35,618 nucleotides of DNA, from positions 1-35,618 of the forward strand of contig PABB01000040.1 of the NCBI GenBank assembly GCA_002702655.1. Direction: 5' to 3'. The stretch comes from Planctomycetaceae bacterium. Its GTDB lineage: Bacteria; Planctomycetota; Planctomycetia; Pirellulales; Lacipirellulaceae. The notes under the pieces are model-generated. The model ran no database searches and had not been told where the DNA came from. It saw only the letters and a program-made list of their open reading frames with translations. The position numbers and the translations under genes were made by a program. Within the stretch, counting starts at the first letter, position 1, and every line of letters starts with the position of its first letter. Below are positions 18,325 to 24,563 of the stretch, in pieces.

Positions 18325-18749
18325 CAGTGCCTGACCTCCTCCCGCAGCCGCTTCTGCGCTTGTGTCGCAGCTTGCTCCCAATCGCCCAGGCTCTCAGCCA
18401 TCGGTACGGTGATGACCTTGGATGTCACCTCGCCACCATGCTCGACGTCATGTCGGTCGCGCTGGCCGAGGTACTGCTTGCCCAGCCAGATCAGCATTGT
18501 GGTGTTGCCGCGCTCCAGTGCTGCCCACTGCTTTCTGCGCAGCGACATTTTCCCAGCATCCTGTCCCTTGTTATAGATGGTGAGAAATTCTGAATGCTGC
18601 CGGAGCGTGTTGATGTCCACGCCGATGAAGCTGGCGATCTCCTGCTGTGTACACTGGATCATTGCCAGGCGCTCTACGGCTGCCCAGTCGATTTGCTTGC
18701 GAGGCCGTCCGCGCTTCTTGCGCTGTTCCGGCGGTTTTCGTGCTGTCAC
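18324..18749 (-). CDS. terS: Terminase small subunit
   Basis: The 141-residue protein starts at GTG 18749, overlapping the previous stop as GTGA. After a basic N-terminus (KKRGRPRKQIDWAAVERL) a helix-turn-helix segment follows (CTQQEIASFIGVDINTLRQH, about 33-52). Then comes SLRRKQWAALERGNTTMLIWLGKQYLG-type sequence in which the WLGKQYLGQRD motif is typical of these subunits. It recognises packaging DNA and presents it to TerL, which follows directly. Confidence 0.88.
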   Translation of the reverse strand: MTARKPPEQRKKRGRPRKQIDWAAVERLAMIQCTQQEIASFIGVDINTLRQHSEFLTIYNKGQDAGKMSLRRKQWAALERGNTTMLIWLGKQYLGQRDRHDVEHGGEVTSKVITVPMAESLGDWEQAATQAQKRLREEVRH

Positions 18750-18985
18750 TCTCTCTGCTCTCCGGGCATCCCATACTTGGCAATGCTCTCGACCAGGGCG
18801 GATTCGATAGCCTGGCGCCTAGCGTGGTGGCGCTCATGGGCTCTGGTGTATTTCATCGACTTGCTGTCGATGTCGGCATCCATTGAGCGGATGGCGTGTC
18901 TTGCCATCATGATGGTTTCGGGCCTCGCGATGGGTAGCGGGGCGGATGGGATGGTTTTTTCGTGTATCCAGTCAGTGCGTGCCAT
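18746..18985 (-). CDS. Small basic/helical protein of unknown function
   Basis: The 79-residue protein starts MARTDWIHEKTIPSAPLPIA at ATG 18985, with GAGG seven bases upstream, and overlaps the Ref-like gene by 14 bases and terS by four. The C-terminal half is helical and charged (KYTRAHERHHARRQAIESAL). I do not recognise a family. Coupling to terS suggests a small accessory factor expressed with packaging genes, but nothing in the sequence shows a function. Confidence 0.65.
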   Translation of the reverse strand: MARTDWIHEKTIPSAPLPIARPETIMMARHAIRSMDADIDSKSMKYTRAHERHHARRQAIESALVESIAKYGMPGEQRE

Positions 18986-19310
18986 GTTTCTCCCTCAGGT
19001 TCTCGACTCGTTCCAGCAACTCCAACTCTGTCCCGTAGACCTCGACGAAGCGCCGCTTGTTGCGCGCCAGCGATGGGCCTATCAGGCGATCCATCTCCGG
19101 TATGGACAGGTTACCATCAGGCACCCCGCGATGACACCAACTACAGAGCGGGATGGTGTATTCATGCCCCATCCTGCGGCCGCCCTTGGTGATGTGATGG
19201 ATATCCGCATACCTGAATCCACGGATTCGGCATGTGATACAGCCGATCCGCTGTAGCTCGCTGAAGCGCTCTTGCTGGGCCTTTGTCGACGACTTCGTTT
19301 TGCCGACCAC
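18972..19310 (-). CDS. Ref-like HNH nuclease
   Basis: The 112-residue protein starts at GTG 19310, sharing a base with the upstream stop (TAGTG). It has CITCR (about 24-28), ADIHHITKGGRRMGHEY (about 35-51), IPLCSWCHRGV (53-63) and GPSLARNKRRFVEVYG (about 78-93). These are the motifs of the Ref family (phage P1 recombination enhancement function, a RecA-dependent HNH-type nuclease). The Cys pairs probably bind zinc, and HH plus CHRG form the HNH site. In this genome it sits with replication genes rather than with the annealing and exonuclease pair. Confidence 0.8.
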   Translation of the reverse strand: MVGKTKSSTKAQQERFSELQRIGCITCRIRGFRYADIHHITKGGRRMGHEYTIPLCSWCHRGVPDGNLSIPEMDRLIGPSLARNKRRFVEVYGTELELLERVENLREKHGTH

Positions 19311-19762
19311 TACTCACCCACCATGCACTGTGCCATGTGCTCGATCTGCTCGGGCGTGCAGCTCGGCCAATACTCGGCAGCCACATGCCGGCACAATCCC
19401 CTGAACACTTCGCGGAATTGTCCTTCGTCCATCGACGCAAACGACAGCGACTTCGGCAGCCTCTGTATCGCCATGCCGTACCCGGGTATGCGGTAGACCA
19501 CTTCATCGCAGCCTATCCCGGACTCCAATTGTAGGCGCTTCAATGCTTTATGGCTATCCATCTCCGCAAAATCTTGAAGATTGTCCACCAGTAATTGCCC
19601 GAACGCATGGGCCAACCGGTGGAATCCCGGACTGCGTGGCTTGCGGATCTCCGCGAATACCACGTCGCCAGGGCTGTAACCACGGCTATGCATCTGATCG
19701 GCGGAATGGCGGTCTGCGGGGATGAATCCTGACTCAGTGACGCGCAGGGCCAGCTTGCTCAA
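19310..19762 (-). CDS. DUF1367 family protein
   Basis: The likely start is TTG 19762, overlapping the P-like stop as TTGA with GGGAG eight bases upstream, giving 150 residues starting MSKLALRVTESGFIPADRHS. An ATG at 19900 would add 46 residues that only shadow the P-like gene. DUF1367 hallmarks are GFIPAD, YSPGDVVFAEIRKPRSPGFH (about 28-47) and RLPKSLSFASMDEGQF (about 110-125). The family is widespread in phage replication or nin-type regions and has no firm function that I know of. Confidence 0.8.
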   Translation of the reverse strand: MSKLALRVTESGFIPADRHSADQMHSRGYSPGDVVFAEIRKPRSPGFHRLAHAFGQLLVDNLQDFAEMDSHKALKRLQLESGIGCDEVVYRIPGYGMAIQRLPKSLSFASMDEGQFREVFRGLCRHVAAEYWPSCTPEQIEHMAQCMVGE

Positions 19763-20253
19763 TGCAATATCTCCCGTATCTGAGCCAGTCTCTCGGCGGC
19801 TAGCCGCTTGTCTGTCGGTGCAGGCAGCGCTGTGACCGTAGATCGCGGCTTGGTTGACATGGTAGCCAGCCCGATGAAGCCGGCATAGCTCGGAGGCCAA
19901 GTTTCGTCACCAGTCTTTCTGGCATCCATCTCCTGCCGCTCCATCATGGCAACGCCTTGCGCGAACTGCTGGTCGGTGAGGTGTGCCGTCTTTTGCAGCC
20001 AGAGCTTGAATTCCAGGGTTGGCTGTCCGCCGATCACCGTGACCATTTCGTTGGCCTTGTGGCGATACAGCGACCGCATCCTGGCGAACAGGTCCGTAAC
20101 CCGGTCCACATGATGGTCAGCCGAAGGGCACGTCTCCGCCGCCGTTGAGCCACTCGACGATGTTGCCCTTGGCGATGCGCTCTCGCATTTCCTGGAGTTC
20201 TCGGACTCCTGCTTCGAGAGGTGTCTCTTTGCGAGTTCGTCCGCTTGCTTCAT
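19759..20253 (-). CDS. Replication protein P-like (helicase loader)
   Basis: The 164-residue protein starts MKQADELAKRHLSKQESENS at ATG 20253, with AGGAG eight bases upstream, so it overlaps the O-like gene by 137 bases in another frame. A GTG at 20109 is an alternative without a good ribosome site. Residues about 50-135 (VTDLFARMRSLYRHKANEM, then FKLWLQKTAHLTDQQFAQG and WPPSYAGFIGLA) match the lambda P-type layout, which recruits host DnaB helicase to the O-bound origin. Its neighbour upstream is the O-like initiator. Confidence 0.75.
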   Translation of the reverse strand: MKQADELAKRHLSKQESENSRKCESASPRATSSSGSTAAETCPSADHHVDRVTDLFARMRSLYRHKANEMVTVIGGQPTLEFKLWLQKTAHLTDQQFAQGVAMMERQEMDARKTGDETWPPSYAGFIGLATMSTKPRSTVTALPAPTDKRLAAERLAQIREILH

Positions 20254-20923
20254 TGGTGGTGCTCCTGGGTGGGAATAGCCCCTGGTATCCGTTGGCGATG
20301 CAATGGTCTATGACGGCTGTTGGGTGGTGACCCTGCTCGCGGTACTCGGCGAGCTGCTTGAGTTGCTTGTTGGCCGCCAACTGGGTGATGGTCTTGCCCT
20401 TGTCGCGTCTATGTTGGCACCACTCCAGCCATGAGTCTCTGGGTAGCCAATCAGGGATGGGTATGGTTTCGGGGTTGAATTTGTCCTTGGTGCGCTTAGT
20501 AGAGCGCGGCTTGTCCGCGCAATCTTTAGGTTCTACTTCCTGGTTATTACTTCCTGGTTTGTAGCTCACTGTGACCCCACCCCCCAGCTCACTGTGACCC
20601 CACCCTGGGCTCACTGTGACCCCACCCCCCTCATTCTGAACCGATGCCTTTTGCTCATCGGACATGTGGAGGATGTACTGGTTTGAGAGGTTGACGCCTT
20701 CTGCCTTCCTGGCCTGAATCGAGATATATCCCGCCTCAGAAAGCGCAGCAAGGCACCGCTTCAGGGTTGCCTGGCTCATTCCGCAGTCTTCAGCGAGGTT
20801 TTTGTGGGATGGGGTGCAGCGCCCGGTGTCACGGTTGATCCTGTCTGCGAGCATCAGCAGGACCATCTTCTGATTGGTGGGCAGCTTCTGCTTTACCGCC
20901 CACGTCATCGCCTGGAAGCTCAT
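20117..20923 (-). CDS. Replication initiator O-like, helix-turn-helix
   Basis: The 268-residue protein begins MSFQAMTWAVKQKLPTNQKM and has an N-terminal winged-helix region (about residues 10-75) with CTPSHKNLAEDCGMSQATLK as the recognition part. A polar, Gly-rich linker (about 95-140) is encoded by the iteron-like DNA. The C-terminal half is helical, with IPDWLPRDSWLEWCQHRRDK. This is the domain order of lambda O-type initiators, in which the origin lies inside the gene. A P-like loader follows. GAGG lies seven bases before ATG 20923. It is the first gene of the minus-strand block. Confidence 0.8.
   Translation of the reverse strand: MSFQAMTWAVKQKLPTNQKMVLLMLADRINRDTGRCTPSHKNLAEDCGMSQATLKRCLAALSEAGYISIQARKAEGVNLSNQYILHMSDEQKASVQNEGGGVTVSPGWGHSELGGGVTVSYKPGSNNQEVEPKDCADKPRSTKRTKDKFNPETIPIPDWLPRDSWLEWCQHRRDKGKTITQLAANKQLKQLAEYREQGHHPTAVIDHCIANGYQGLFPPRSTTNEASGRTRKETPLEAGVRELQEMRERIAKGNIVEWLNGGGDVPFG
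20535..20631. other. Putative replication origin: three iterons inside the O-like gene
   Basis: Three copies of GCTCACTGTGACCCCACC occur, starting near 20564, 20587 and 20609 (steps of 23 and 22 bp). Each contains the near-palindrome TCACTGTGA. Because the steps are not multiples of three, the middle copy is read in another frame (WGHSEL against GGVTVS), so the repeat is conserved as DNA rather than protein. On the 20535-20559 side is a relatively AT-rich stretch with two copies of ACTTCCTGGTT 14 bp apart. Iterons plus an AT-rich flank inside an initiator gene is the lambda ori plan. Confidence 0.75.
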
Positions 20924-20938
20924 CTCATAGCCTCATCA

Positions 20939-21021
20939 GTAAGCACTCTACCGCCGGCTGGCGGCGGGCGAAGGGACGCACAGGCAGTGCTGATAACCCA
21001 TTCCGACGGCAGAGTGCTTAC
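20939..21021. promoter_or_regulatory. Pair of inverted operator-like sites
   Basis: GTAAGCACTCTACCGCCGG at 20939-20957 is matched in inverted orientation by 21003-21021 (17 of 19 positions, with the outer 11 bp perfect). The sites are 45 bp apart. A partial third copy (GGCAGTGCTGATAAC) lies between. The left site is about 15 bp from the O-like start. Two facing sites flanking a presumed promoter are typical of operators allowing cooperative binding or looping. A cruciform is an alternative reading. Confidence 0.6.
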
Positions 21022-21109
21022 CGATAAAGCCATTGTCACCCCTTCAATTCACGCGCCCGCCAGAGCGCACCCCCATCCTACCGCAGAGTCCGGGATCGCG
21101 CAACGCTGT

Positions 21110-21180
21110 GACCGATCGGTCGTGTTTGGTCGGCAAAACAGGTTGAGGCATGGCGTGTACCGTGAGAGGATACACCTACA
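21110..21180 (+). promoter_or_regulatory. Early promoter-like element, copy A
   Basis: A perfect palindrome GACCGATCGGTC (21110-21121) is followed by GGTCGGCAAAACAGGTTGAGG and, downstream, TACACCTACA just before the 84-aa gene. The 21128-21180 part is closely matched by copy B at 21468-21521. TTGAGG could serve as -35, but the -10 is poor, so copy A may be weaker than B or activator-dependent. Confidence 0.5.
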
Positions 21181-21202
21181 ACAACGCAACAGGGGACGAG
21201 CA

Positions 21203-21457
21203 ATGAAACGTGAAATCTGCAAGTGCGAAGCCTACGACTTCCCGCACCGCATGTACGGCGGGCGCTGCTACGGCCACAACCTGGCCGACTGCCCCGCTCA
21301 GATCGTGGAGGTCGACCCCTACGGCACCGGGGATACCTGGTATCGAGAGGTCGAACACGGTTGCCGTCCCCGCACACAGGCGGGCTGCCTCGGGCGGGAG
21401 CTGGACGACTACATCGACGACTGGCGCGAGATGGCGCTGTCAGCGGTGCGACCGTAA
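21203..21457 (+). CDS. Cys-rich early protein, unknown function
   Basis: The 84-residue protein starts MKREICKCEAYDFPHRMYGG at ATG 21203 and is the first early gene. Cys residues at 6, 8, 22 and 30, with His at 15 and 25, could form a zinc site, and two further Cys follow (about 53 and 62). The C-terminus is acidic (ELDDYIDDWREM). I know of similar short proteins in phage early regions but no function. It lies between promoter copies A and B. Confidence 0.65.
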   Translation: MKREICKCEAYDFPHRMYGGRCYGHNLADCPAQIVEVDPYGTGDTWYREVEHGCRPRTQAGCLGRELDDYIDDWREMALSAVRP

Positions 21458-21458
21458 G

Positions 21459-21521
21459 CGCTGACACGGTCAGCGAAAACAGGTTGCGAGGTGGCGTGCA
21501 TCGTTAAATAGTACACCTACA
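21459..21521 (+). promoter_or_regulatory. Early promoter-like element, copy B
   Basis: A perfect dyad CGCTGACACGGTCAGCG (21459-21475) begins one base after the previous stop. It has no T run, so it looks like an operator rather than a terminator. It overlaps a 54-bp element (21468-21521) resembling copy A: AAAACAGGTTG, then TGGCGTG, then ACACCTACA. TTGCGA with an AT-rich TTAAATAGT about 14-17 bp on is a plausible sigma70-type promoter for the recombination genes. Confidence 0.55.
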
Positions 21522-21538
21522 GAAACAGGAGGAAGGCA

Positions 21539-21631
21539 ATGGCCACATACCTACTCATGGCCGTCCTGTGGGGCGGCATGGCCTGGGCAGCAGGCACAAT
21601 CATTGAAGGGAGGAAGCGCAATGAGCGATGA
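21539..21631 (+). CDS. 30-residue single-span membrane peptide
   Basis: This short ORF has an excellent ribosome site (AGGAGG, then six bases, then ATG 21539). Its product is a single hydrophobic span (YLLMAVLWGGMAWAAGTII, residues 4-22) followed by a basic tail (EGRKRNER). It overlaps the next gene by 11 bases, a coupling distance that recurs in this genome. No family is recognised. It could be a membrane modulator or an antiholin-like peptide, but nothing decides this. Confidence 0.6.
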   Translation: MATYLLMAVLWGGMAWAAGTIIEGRKRNER

Positions 21632-22343
21632 TCTGGCGAAGCTCGCCAATCTGCGGGAGCCGTTCCCGCATAACCAGATCAGCAAGCTGCCGAAGCCGAC
21701 AAAGCAGCAGACCGAAGCCATCCGGCAGGATTTCCGCAAGGGCGTTCGCTGCAAGGTCTGCGGCGCATGGCATCACCCGGACGTCGTCCACCTGGATTAC
21801 GTCGGCCACGCGGCATTGACGGATCGTCTGCTCGACGTGGATTCCTGCTGGTCGTGGGAGCCCGTAGCATGGGATGACAACGGATTGCCACGATTCGACG
21901 GCAACGGCGGTCTATGGATTCGCCTGACTGTCTGTGGCGTAACGCGTCTGGGATACGGGCACCCGGACGGCAAGACCGGAGGCGACGCGGTGAAGGAGAC
22001 GATCGGCGACGCCCTCCGCAATGCGGCCATGCGATTCGGCGCAGCCCTCGACCTATGGCACAAAGGCGACCTTCACGCGCCGGCGGAGAATGGCGAGGAC
22101 GAAAGCGAGGATGGCGCCTCAGTTTCAGCGCTCACGCCCGAAGAGCTCACGCTGCTCAACAACCTTGACGCCGCCGCCGAGGCGGGCCCTCAGGCGCTCC
22201 AGATGGCATTTACTGCTATCCCCAAATCCGAGGCCAAAGCTCGCGTGTGGGCAGCCCATGGGCCGCGCCTGAAGGCAATGGCGGATGAGCACAGGCGCGC
22301 GGATGACAATCCGCCTGCGCCGGGAGAGGAGGAGCAAGCATGA
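21621..22343 (+). CDS. Rad52-type single-strand annealing protein
   Basis: The 240-residue protein starts at ATG 21621, seven bases after GGGAGG. The core reads [20 protein letters not shown] (about 57-76), [34 protein letters not shown] and [20 protein letters not shown], typical of Rad52/22-superfamily phage annealing proteins. A zinc-knuckle-like CKVCGAWHH (about 44-52) precedes it. The acidic C-terminal tail ends EEEQA. It should coat and anneal single strands made by the exonuclease two genes downstream. SSB lies further along. Confidence 0.85.
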   Translation: MSDDLAKLANLREPFPHNQISKLPKPTKQQTEAIRQDFRKGVRCKVCGAWHHPDVVHLDYVGHAALTDRLLDVDSCWSWEPVAWDDNGLPRFDGNGGLWIRLTVCGVTRLGYGHPDGKTGGDAVKETIGDALRNAAMRFGAALDLWHKGDLHAPAENGEDESEDGASVSALTPEELTLLNNLDAAAEAGPQALQMAFTAIPKSEAKARVWAAHGPRLKAMADEHRRADDNPPAPGEEEQA

Positions 22344-22945
22344 GCATCACCGAAATCCTGCGCCTGCACGCCATGTGGCTGTGGGGCGAGGAAGGCGGAC
22401 AGAATGCCGACCTGCGCTGGGCCGACCTGAGCAAGGCCGACCTGAGCAAGGCCAACCTGCGCTGGGCCGACCTGAGCAAGGCCGACCTGAGCAAGGCCAA
22501 CCTGCGCTGGGCCGACCTGCGCTGGGCCGACCTGCGCTGGGCCAACCTGCGCGGTGCCGACCTGAGCAAGGCCAACCTGAGCAAGGCCGACCTGAGCAAG
22601 GCCAACCTGAGCAAGGCCGACCTGCGCGGTGCCAACCTGAGCAAGGCCGACCTGCGCGGTGCCAACCTGATCAAGGCCGACCTGCGCTGGGCCGACCTGC
22701 GCGGTGCCATCGGCATCATCCACCCGCCCATTAACGACCCTCGCGGCTACCGCTGCATCGCGGTCTGGCACGACGACCAATGGAGGATCGCGGCTGGATG
22801 CCGGTGGTTCACGGTTGATGAGGGACGCCGGCATTGGGGTCCGGGATACGTAGGAGATCGCGAAATCGGAGATGCTTACCTCGCCGCAGTCGAGTGGGCG
22901 GCACAACAGCCGGGAGAAGGAGATGTCCATGCGCCAGCAGACTAA
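22340..22945 (+). CDS. Pentapeptide-repeat protein with C-terminal domain
   Basis: The 201-residue protein is coupled to the annealing gene by ATGA. Residues 1-22 form a short helix. Residues 23-122 are twenty tandem pentapeptides of form A(D/N)LXX, predicting a right-handed quadrilateral beta helix of about five coils. Residues 123-201 form a separate Trp/Tyr-rich domain ([19 protein letters not shown], then [14 protein letters not shown]). Some pentapeptide-repeat proteins (Qnr, MfpA) mimic DNA and bind gyrase, but that needs features I cannot confirm here. Its place between annealing protein and exonuclease suggests a role in phage DNA metabolism. Confidence 0.85.
   Translation: MSITEILRLHAMWLWGEEGGQNADLRWADLSKADLSKANLRWADLSKADLSKANLRWADLRWADLRWANLRGADLSKANLSKADLSKANLSKADLRGANLSKADLRGANLIKADLRWADLRGAIGIIHPPINDPRGYRCIAVWHDDQWRIAAGCRWFTVDEGRRHWGPGYVGDREIGDAYLAAVEWAAQQPGEGDVHAPAD
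22406..22705 (+). repeat. Twenty 15-bp repeats (pentapeptide array)
   Basis: Exactly 300 bp are built from 15-bp units GCC(G/A)ACCTG plus one of only four endings: AGCAAG, CGCTGG, CGCGGT or ATCAAG (once). Codon use is frozen: every Ala is GCC, every Asp GAC, every Leu CTG. Such uniformity points to recent expansion by slippage or unequal recombination, and the unit number probably varies between relatives. Confidence 0.95.
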
Positions 22946-23537
22946 CGAATGGCGCCTAGCCCGCTGCGGCTGTATTGGCGCCAGCAGCATTGCGGACGTG
23001 CTCGCTACGGTCCGCTCTGGCGAGGCTGCATCACGCGCCAACCTGCGCACCAGGCTGGTGGTGGAGCGCATCACAGGCCGGCCAGTGGAGACGTTTCAGT
23101 CTCAAGCCATGCTGGACGGCATCGAGCGCGAACCGCACGCCAGAGCGGCCTATGAGGCCGAGACCGGCAACCTGGTGCAGGAGGTGGGCTGGATACCGCA
23201 TCCCGAGATCGCAGGGGCGGGATGTTCGCCGGATGGGCTGGTGGGCGAGGATGGGCTACTCGAAATCAAATGTCCCGGACTGACCGCGCATCTGGAGACC
23301 ATTCGCGCCAAGGCGCCGCCGGCGAAATACTTGCCGCAACTACAGTGGCAAATGGCGGTGACTGGTCGGCAGTGGAACGACTATGCGTCCTATCATCCTG
23401 ACTACCCCGAGCATCTGCGGCTGGCGGTATATCGGGTAGAGCGCGACGACGAGATGATTACGCACATGGAGGCCGAGGTCAGAAAGCTGCTGGCCGAGGT
23501 CGAGGAAATCGTGAGGGAACTGGAGGCCGCCGAATGA
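22923..23537 (+). CDS. YqaJ-type viral recombinase / exonuclease
   Basis: The 204-residue protein starts at ATG 22923, with ATG 22929 (better spaced from AAGGAG) as an alternative. It carries the lambda-exonuclease fold signature: [10 protein letters not shown] (19-28), [13 protein letters not shown] (66-78, with E70), CSPDGLVG (101-108, D104) and LLEIKCPG (112-119, E114 and K116), then [15 protein letters not shown]. It would resect double-strand ends 5' to 3' and hand single strands to the Rad52-type protein. The C-terminal end (VRELEAAE) is copied as DNA at 25022. Confidence 0.88.
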   Translation: MSMRQQTNEWRLARCGCIGASSIADVLATVRSGEAASRANLRTRLVVERITGRPVETFQSQAMLDGIEREPHARAAYEAETGNLVQEVGWIPHPEIAGAGCSPDGLVGEDGLLEIKCPGLTAHLETIRAKAPPAKYLPQLQWQMAVTGRQWNDYASYHPDYPEHLRLAVYRVERDDEMITHMEAEVRKLLAEVEEIVRELEAAE

Positions 23538-23719
23538 GCAACATCTACCTGCATCCCTGCCTGTGCTCAGACCCCATGACGATATGGGCGGCGGAGGAAG
23601 TGATGAGGATGCGCGCTATCGTCGAGGGGCACAGGGTGCAACTAGTGCCGCGTGCCGAGCCAGTGTGGGAGAGAGTTGTGAACAACAACACCGCCATCCA
23701 GGCGAAGGAGGAGAAATGA
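23534..23719 (+). CDS. Small early protein, unknown function
   Basis: The 61-residue protein starts [20 protein letters not shown], overlapping the exonuclease stop as ATGA. It has Cys9 and Cys11, a central helix (AAEEVMRMRAIVEGHRVQLV) and a charged end. No family is recognised. The four-base overlaps on both sides show that it is translated as part of the early operon. Confidence 0.6.
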   Translation: MSNIYLHPCLCSDPMTIWAAEEVMRMRAIVEGHRVQLVPRAEPVWERVVNNNTAIQAKEEK

Positions 23720-23973
23720 AACTGCATTACGTTTTTGCGGCCGCACTGTGTGCAGGCTGCGCAACACCGCAAGGCGATGGCTCCTGGAGCGCGCACAAAA
23801 CGCTGGTGGACACCTACGCGCCTGGGTTCGACTACGCGCGATACTCCGCCGATAACGAGGAGTGCAACAAACTGGCGGCGCAACGTCCTGTCGGTGATGC
23901 TGCCGTCGGTGGACTGTTGGCCGGCGCGCTGCTCGGCGCTCTGGTAGGCGCTGCGTATCACGATACCGGATAA
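23716..23973 (+). pseudogene. Glycine-zipper envelope protein, 5' part (interrupted)
   Basis: The 85-residue ORF begins MKLHYVFAAALCAGCATPQG, a secretion signal with a possible, non-ideal lipobox before Cys15. It runs through a soluble segment (about 20-58) into a glycine zipper (VGGLLAGALLGALVGAAY) and stops at TAA 23971-23973 right after YHDTG. The 25034-25192 segment repeats the zipper end and continues past YHDTG with TAC in place of TAA, completing a protein of about 130 residues. So the gene was whole before about 1 kb of cassette-like DNA came in. Glycine-zipper proteins insert in envelopes. The truncated form may still be made. Confidence 0.75.
23919..23972. repeat. Direct repeat flanking the cassette insertion, left copy
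   Basis: This segment matches 25033-25074 except for an extra 12 bp (23941-23952) bounded by GGCGCT repeats. The right copy could arise from the left by recombination between the two GGCGCT hexamers, leaving the zipper frame intact. Confidence 0.85.
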
Positions 23974-23984
23974 GGATGGGAAGA

Positions 23985-24317
23985 ATGACTGAAACACCGA
24001 AGCAGGAAAGAACGCAGGCAGCGGGCGCAGCGTCCGACTGCAACGATTTGTTAGAACCCTTGCGGGCTGGCGCTCCACGGCGCATTACGAAAGTTGGGCC
24101 GATACTGCTGGGGGCCGGGATCGCAAGAGATTTGGTATGGGCAACGCAGACGCTCGACAACAAGAAGCGAACCGAATACCTGATCGGGCTGCACCGTGTC
24201 ACCAAGATGGCACACGGAAACAAGTTGACCGCGATTGAGTTTTTCGCTGGGCCTCTGGTTGTCATTTGCGGCTGGGTTGGCGTGGGTTCTAACGCCGGAA
24301 ATCAGCGGCGTGCGTAG
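23985..24317 (+). CDS. Cassette 1 protein, C-terminal membrane segment
   Basis: The 110-residue ORF starts at ATG 23985 (AAGGA eight bases upstream), just left of the first attC-like site, and reads through it into cassette 1. It ends at TAG inside the hairpin of the next attC site. The N-terminal 25 residues therefore derive from junction DNA and may be a fusion leader. The core has GPILLGAGIARDLVWATQTL and a hydrophobic C-terminal stretch (AIEFFAGPLVVICGWVGVG). No family is recognised. Function unknown, as for most cassette genes. Confidence 0.5.
   Translation: MTETPKQERTQAAGAASDCNDLLEPLRAGAPRRITKVGPILLGAGIARDLVWATQTLDNKKRTEYLIGLHRVTKMAHGNKLTAIEFFAGPLVVICGWVGVGSNAGNQRRA
24007..24056. other. 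Degenerate attC-like site 0 (left edge)
   Basis: AAAGAACGC is followed by a hairpin GCAGCGG / CCGACTGC with one extra base on the right arm, then GTTAGAA at 24050-24056. The GTTAGAAC core begins cassette 1. The left core does not match RYYYAAC, so this is either a decayed attC or an attC joined to a secondary site in phage DNA. Confidence 0.45.
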
Positions 24318-24344
24318 CACGTCCGCTGCATTGACTGGTTAGGT
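24287..24344. other. attC-like site 1 (58 bp)
   Basis: TTCTAAC (24287-24293) and GTTAGGT (24338-24344) form the outer cores. Between them is a stem CAGCGG-CGTGC / GCACG-T-CCGCTG, 11 bp with a single unpaired base on the right arm and a GTA loop. Short spacers separate stem and cores. The length and the single-base bulge are typical of integron 59-base elements. Recombination would occur between G and TTAGGT. Confidence 0.78.
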
Positions 24345-24373
24345 GGCACTGGCCACGAAGAAGGAGGAATAAG

Positions 24374-24562
24374 ATGTACCCAAGAGACAGAGACCCCTAC
24401 CGTGACTGGTCGCCCTGTGACCGCAGTGAAGCATGGCGCGACGGAGATCGTGACGGATGCCGTCGGTATGACGACGATAGAGATTCCAGCGACCGTGCGT
24501 ATGACAACTGGCGCAATGGCGGCAACTTCCAGGACCCAGAGCCGGACAAGAGGTTCTCGTGA
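24374..24562 (+). CDS. Cassette 2 protein: Asp/Arg-rich polyampholyte
   Basis: The 62-residue protein starts MYPRDRDPYRDWSPCDRSEA at ATG 24374, with AAGGAGG nearby. It is made largely of Asp, Arg, Tyr, Ser and Asn (DGDRDGCRRYDDDRDSSDR), with two Cys (15 and 29) and no hydrophobic core, so it is probably disordered. It ends with TGA directly before the CACCTAAC core, as cassette genes often do. No family is recognised. It could bind nucleic acid or another protein through its charges. Confidence 0.65.
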   Translation: MYPRDRDPYRDWSPCDRSEAWRDGDRDGCRRYDDDRDSSDRAYDNWRNGGNFQDPEPDKRFS

Positions 24563-24563
24563 C

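Larger units (their letters stand above)
20924..21202. promoter_or_regulatory. Divergent early/replication control region
   Basis: This 279-base gap separates the leftward replication/late block from the rightward early block and should hold promoters for both. It contains a long inverted repeat pair (20939-20957 and 21003-21021), a 12-bp palindrome (21110-21121) and a promoter-like element repeated downstream (21128-21180). I cannot name exact -35/-10 boxes for the leftward promoter. No regulator gene is recognisable nearby, so any repressor would come from one of the unknown small ORFs or the host. Confidence 0.65.

Noticed and set aside
19763-19900. N-terminal extension of the DUF1367 protein from ATG 19900
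   Set aside because: The extra 46 residues are low-quality sequence in the shadow of the P-like gene, and TTG 19762 has a good ribosome site and the expected family length.
21459-21475. Dyad after the 84-residue gene as an intrinsic terminator
   Set aside because: The stem is perfect but no T run follows, and it overlaps the promoter-like copy B. An operator is more likely.
22406-22705. Possible CRISPR array
   Set aside because: Units are 15 bp, tandem and without spacers, and encode pentapeptides. The 60-bp repeats at 31975-33174 are likewise coding and have no spacers.
22190-23074. 294-residue minus-strand ORF with GLAQVG repeats
   Set aside because: It is the antisense reading of the pentapeptide array. 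The repeats come from the 15-bp DNA units, it overlaps three well-supported plus-strand genes, and it has no ribosome site.
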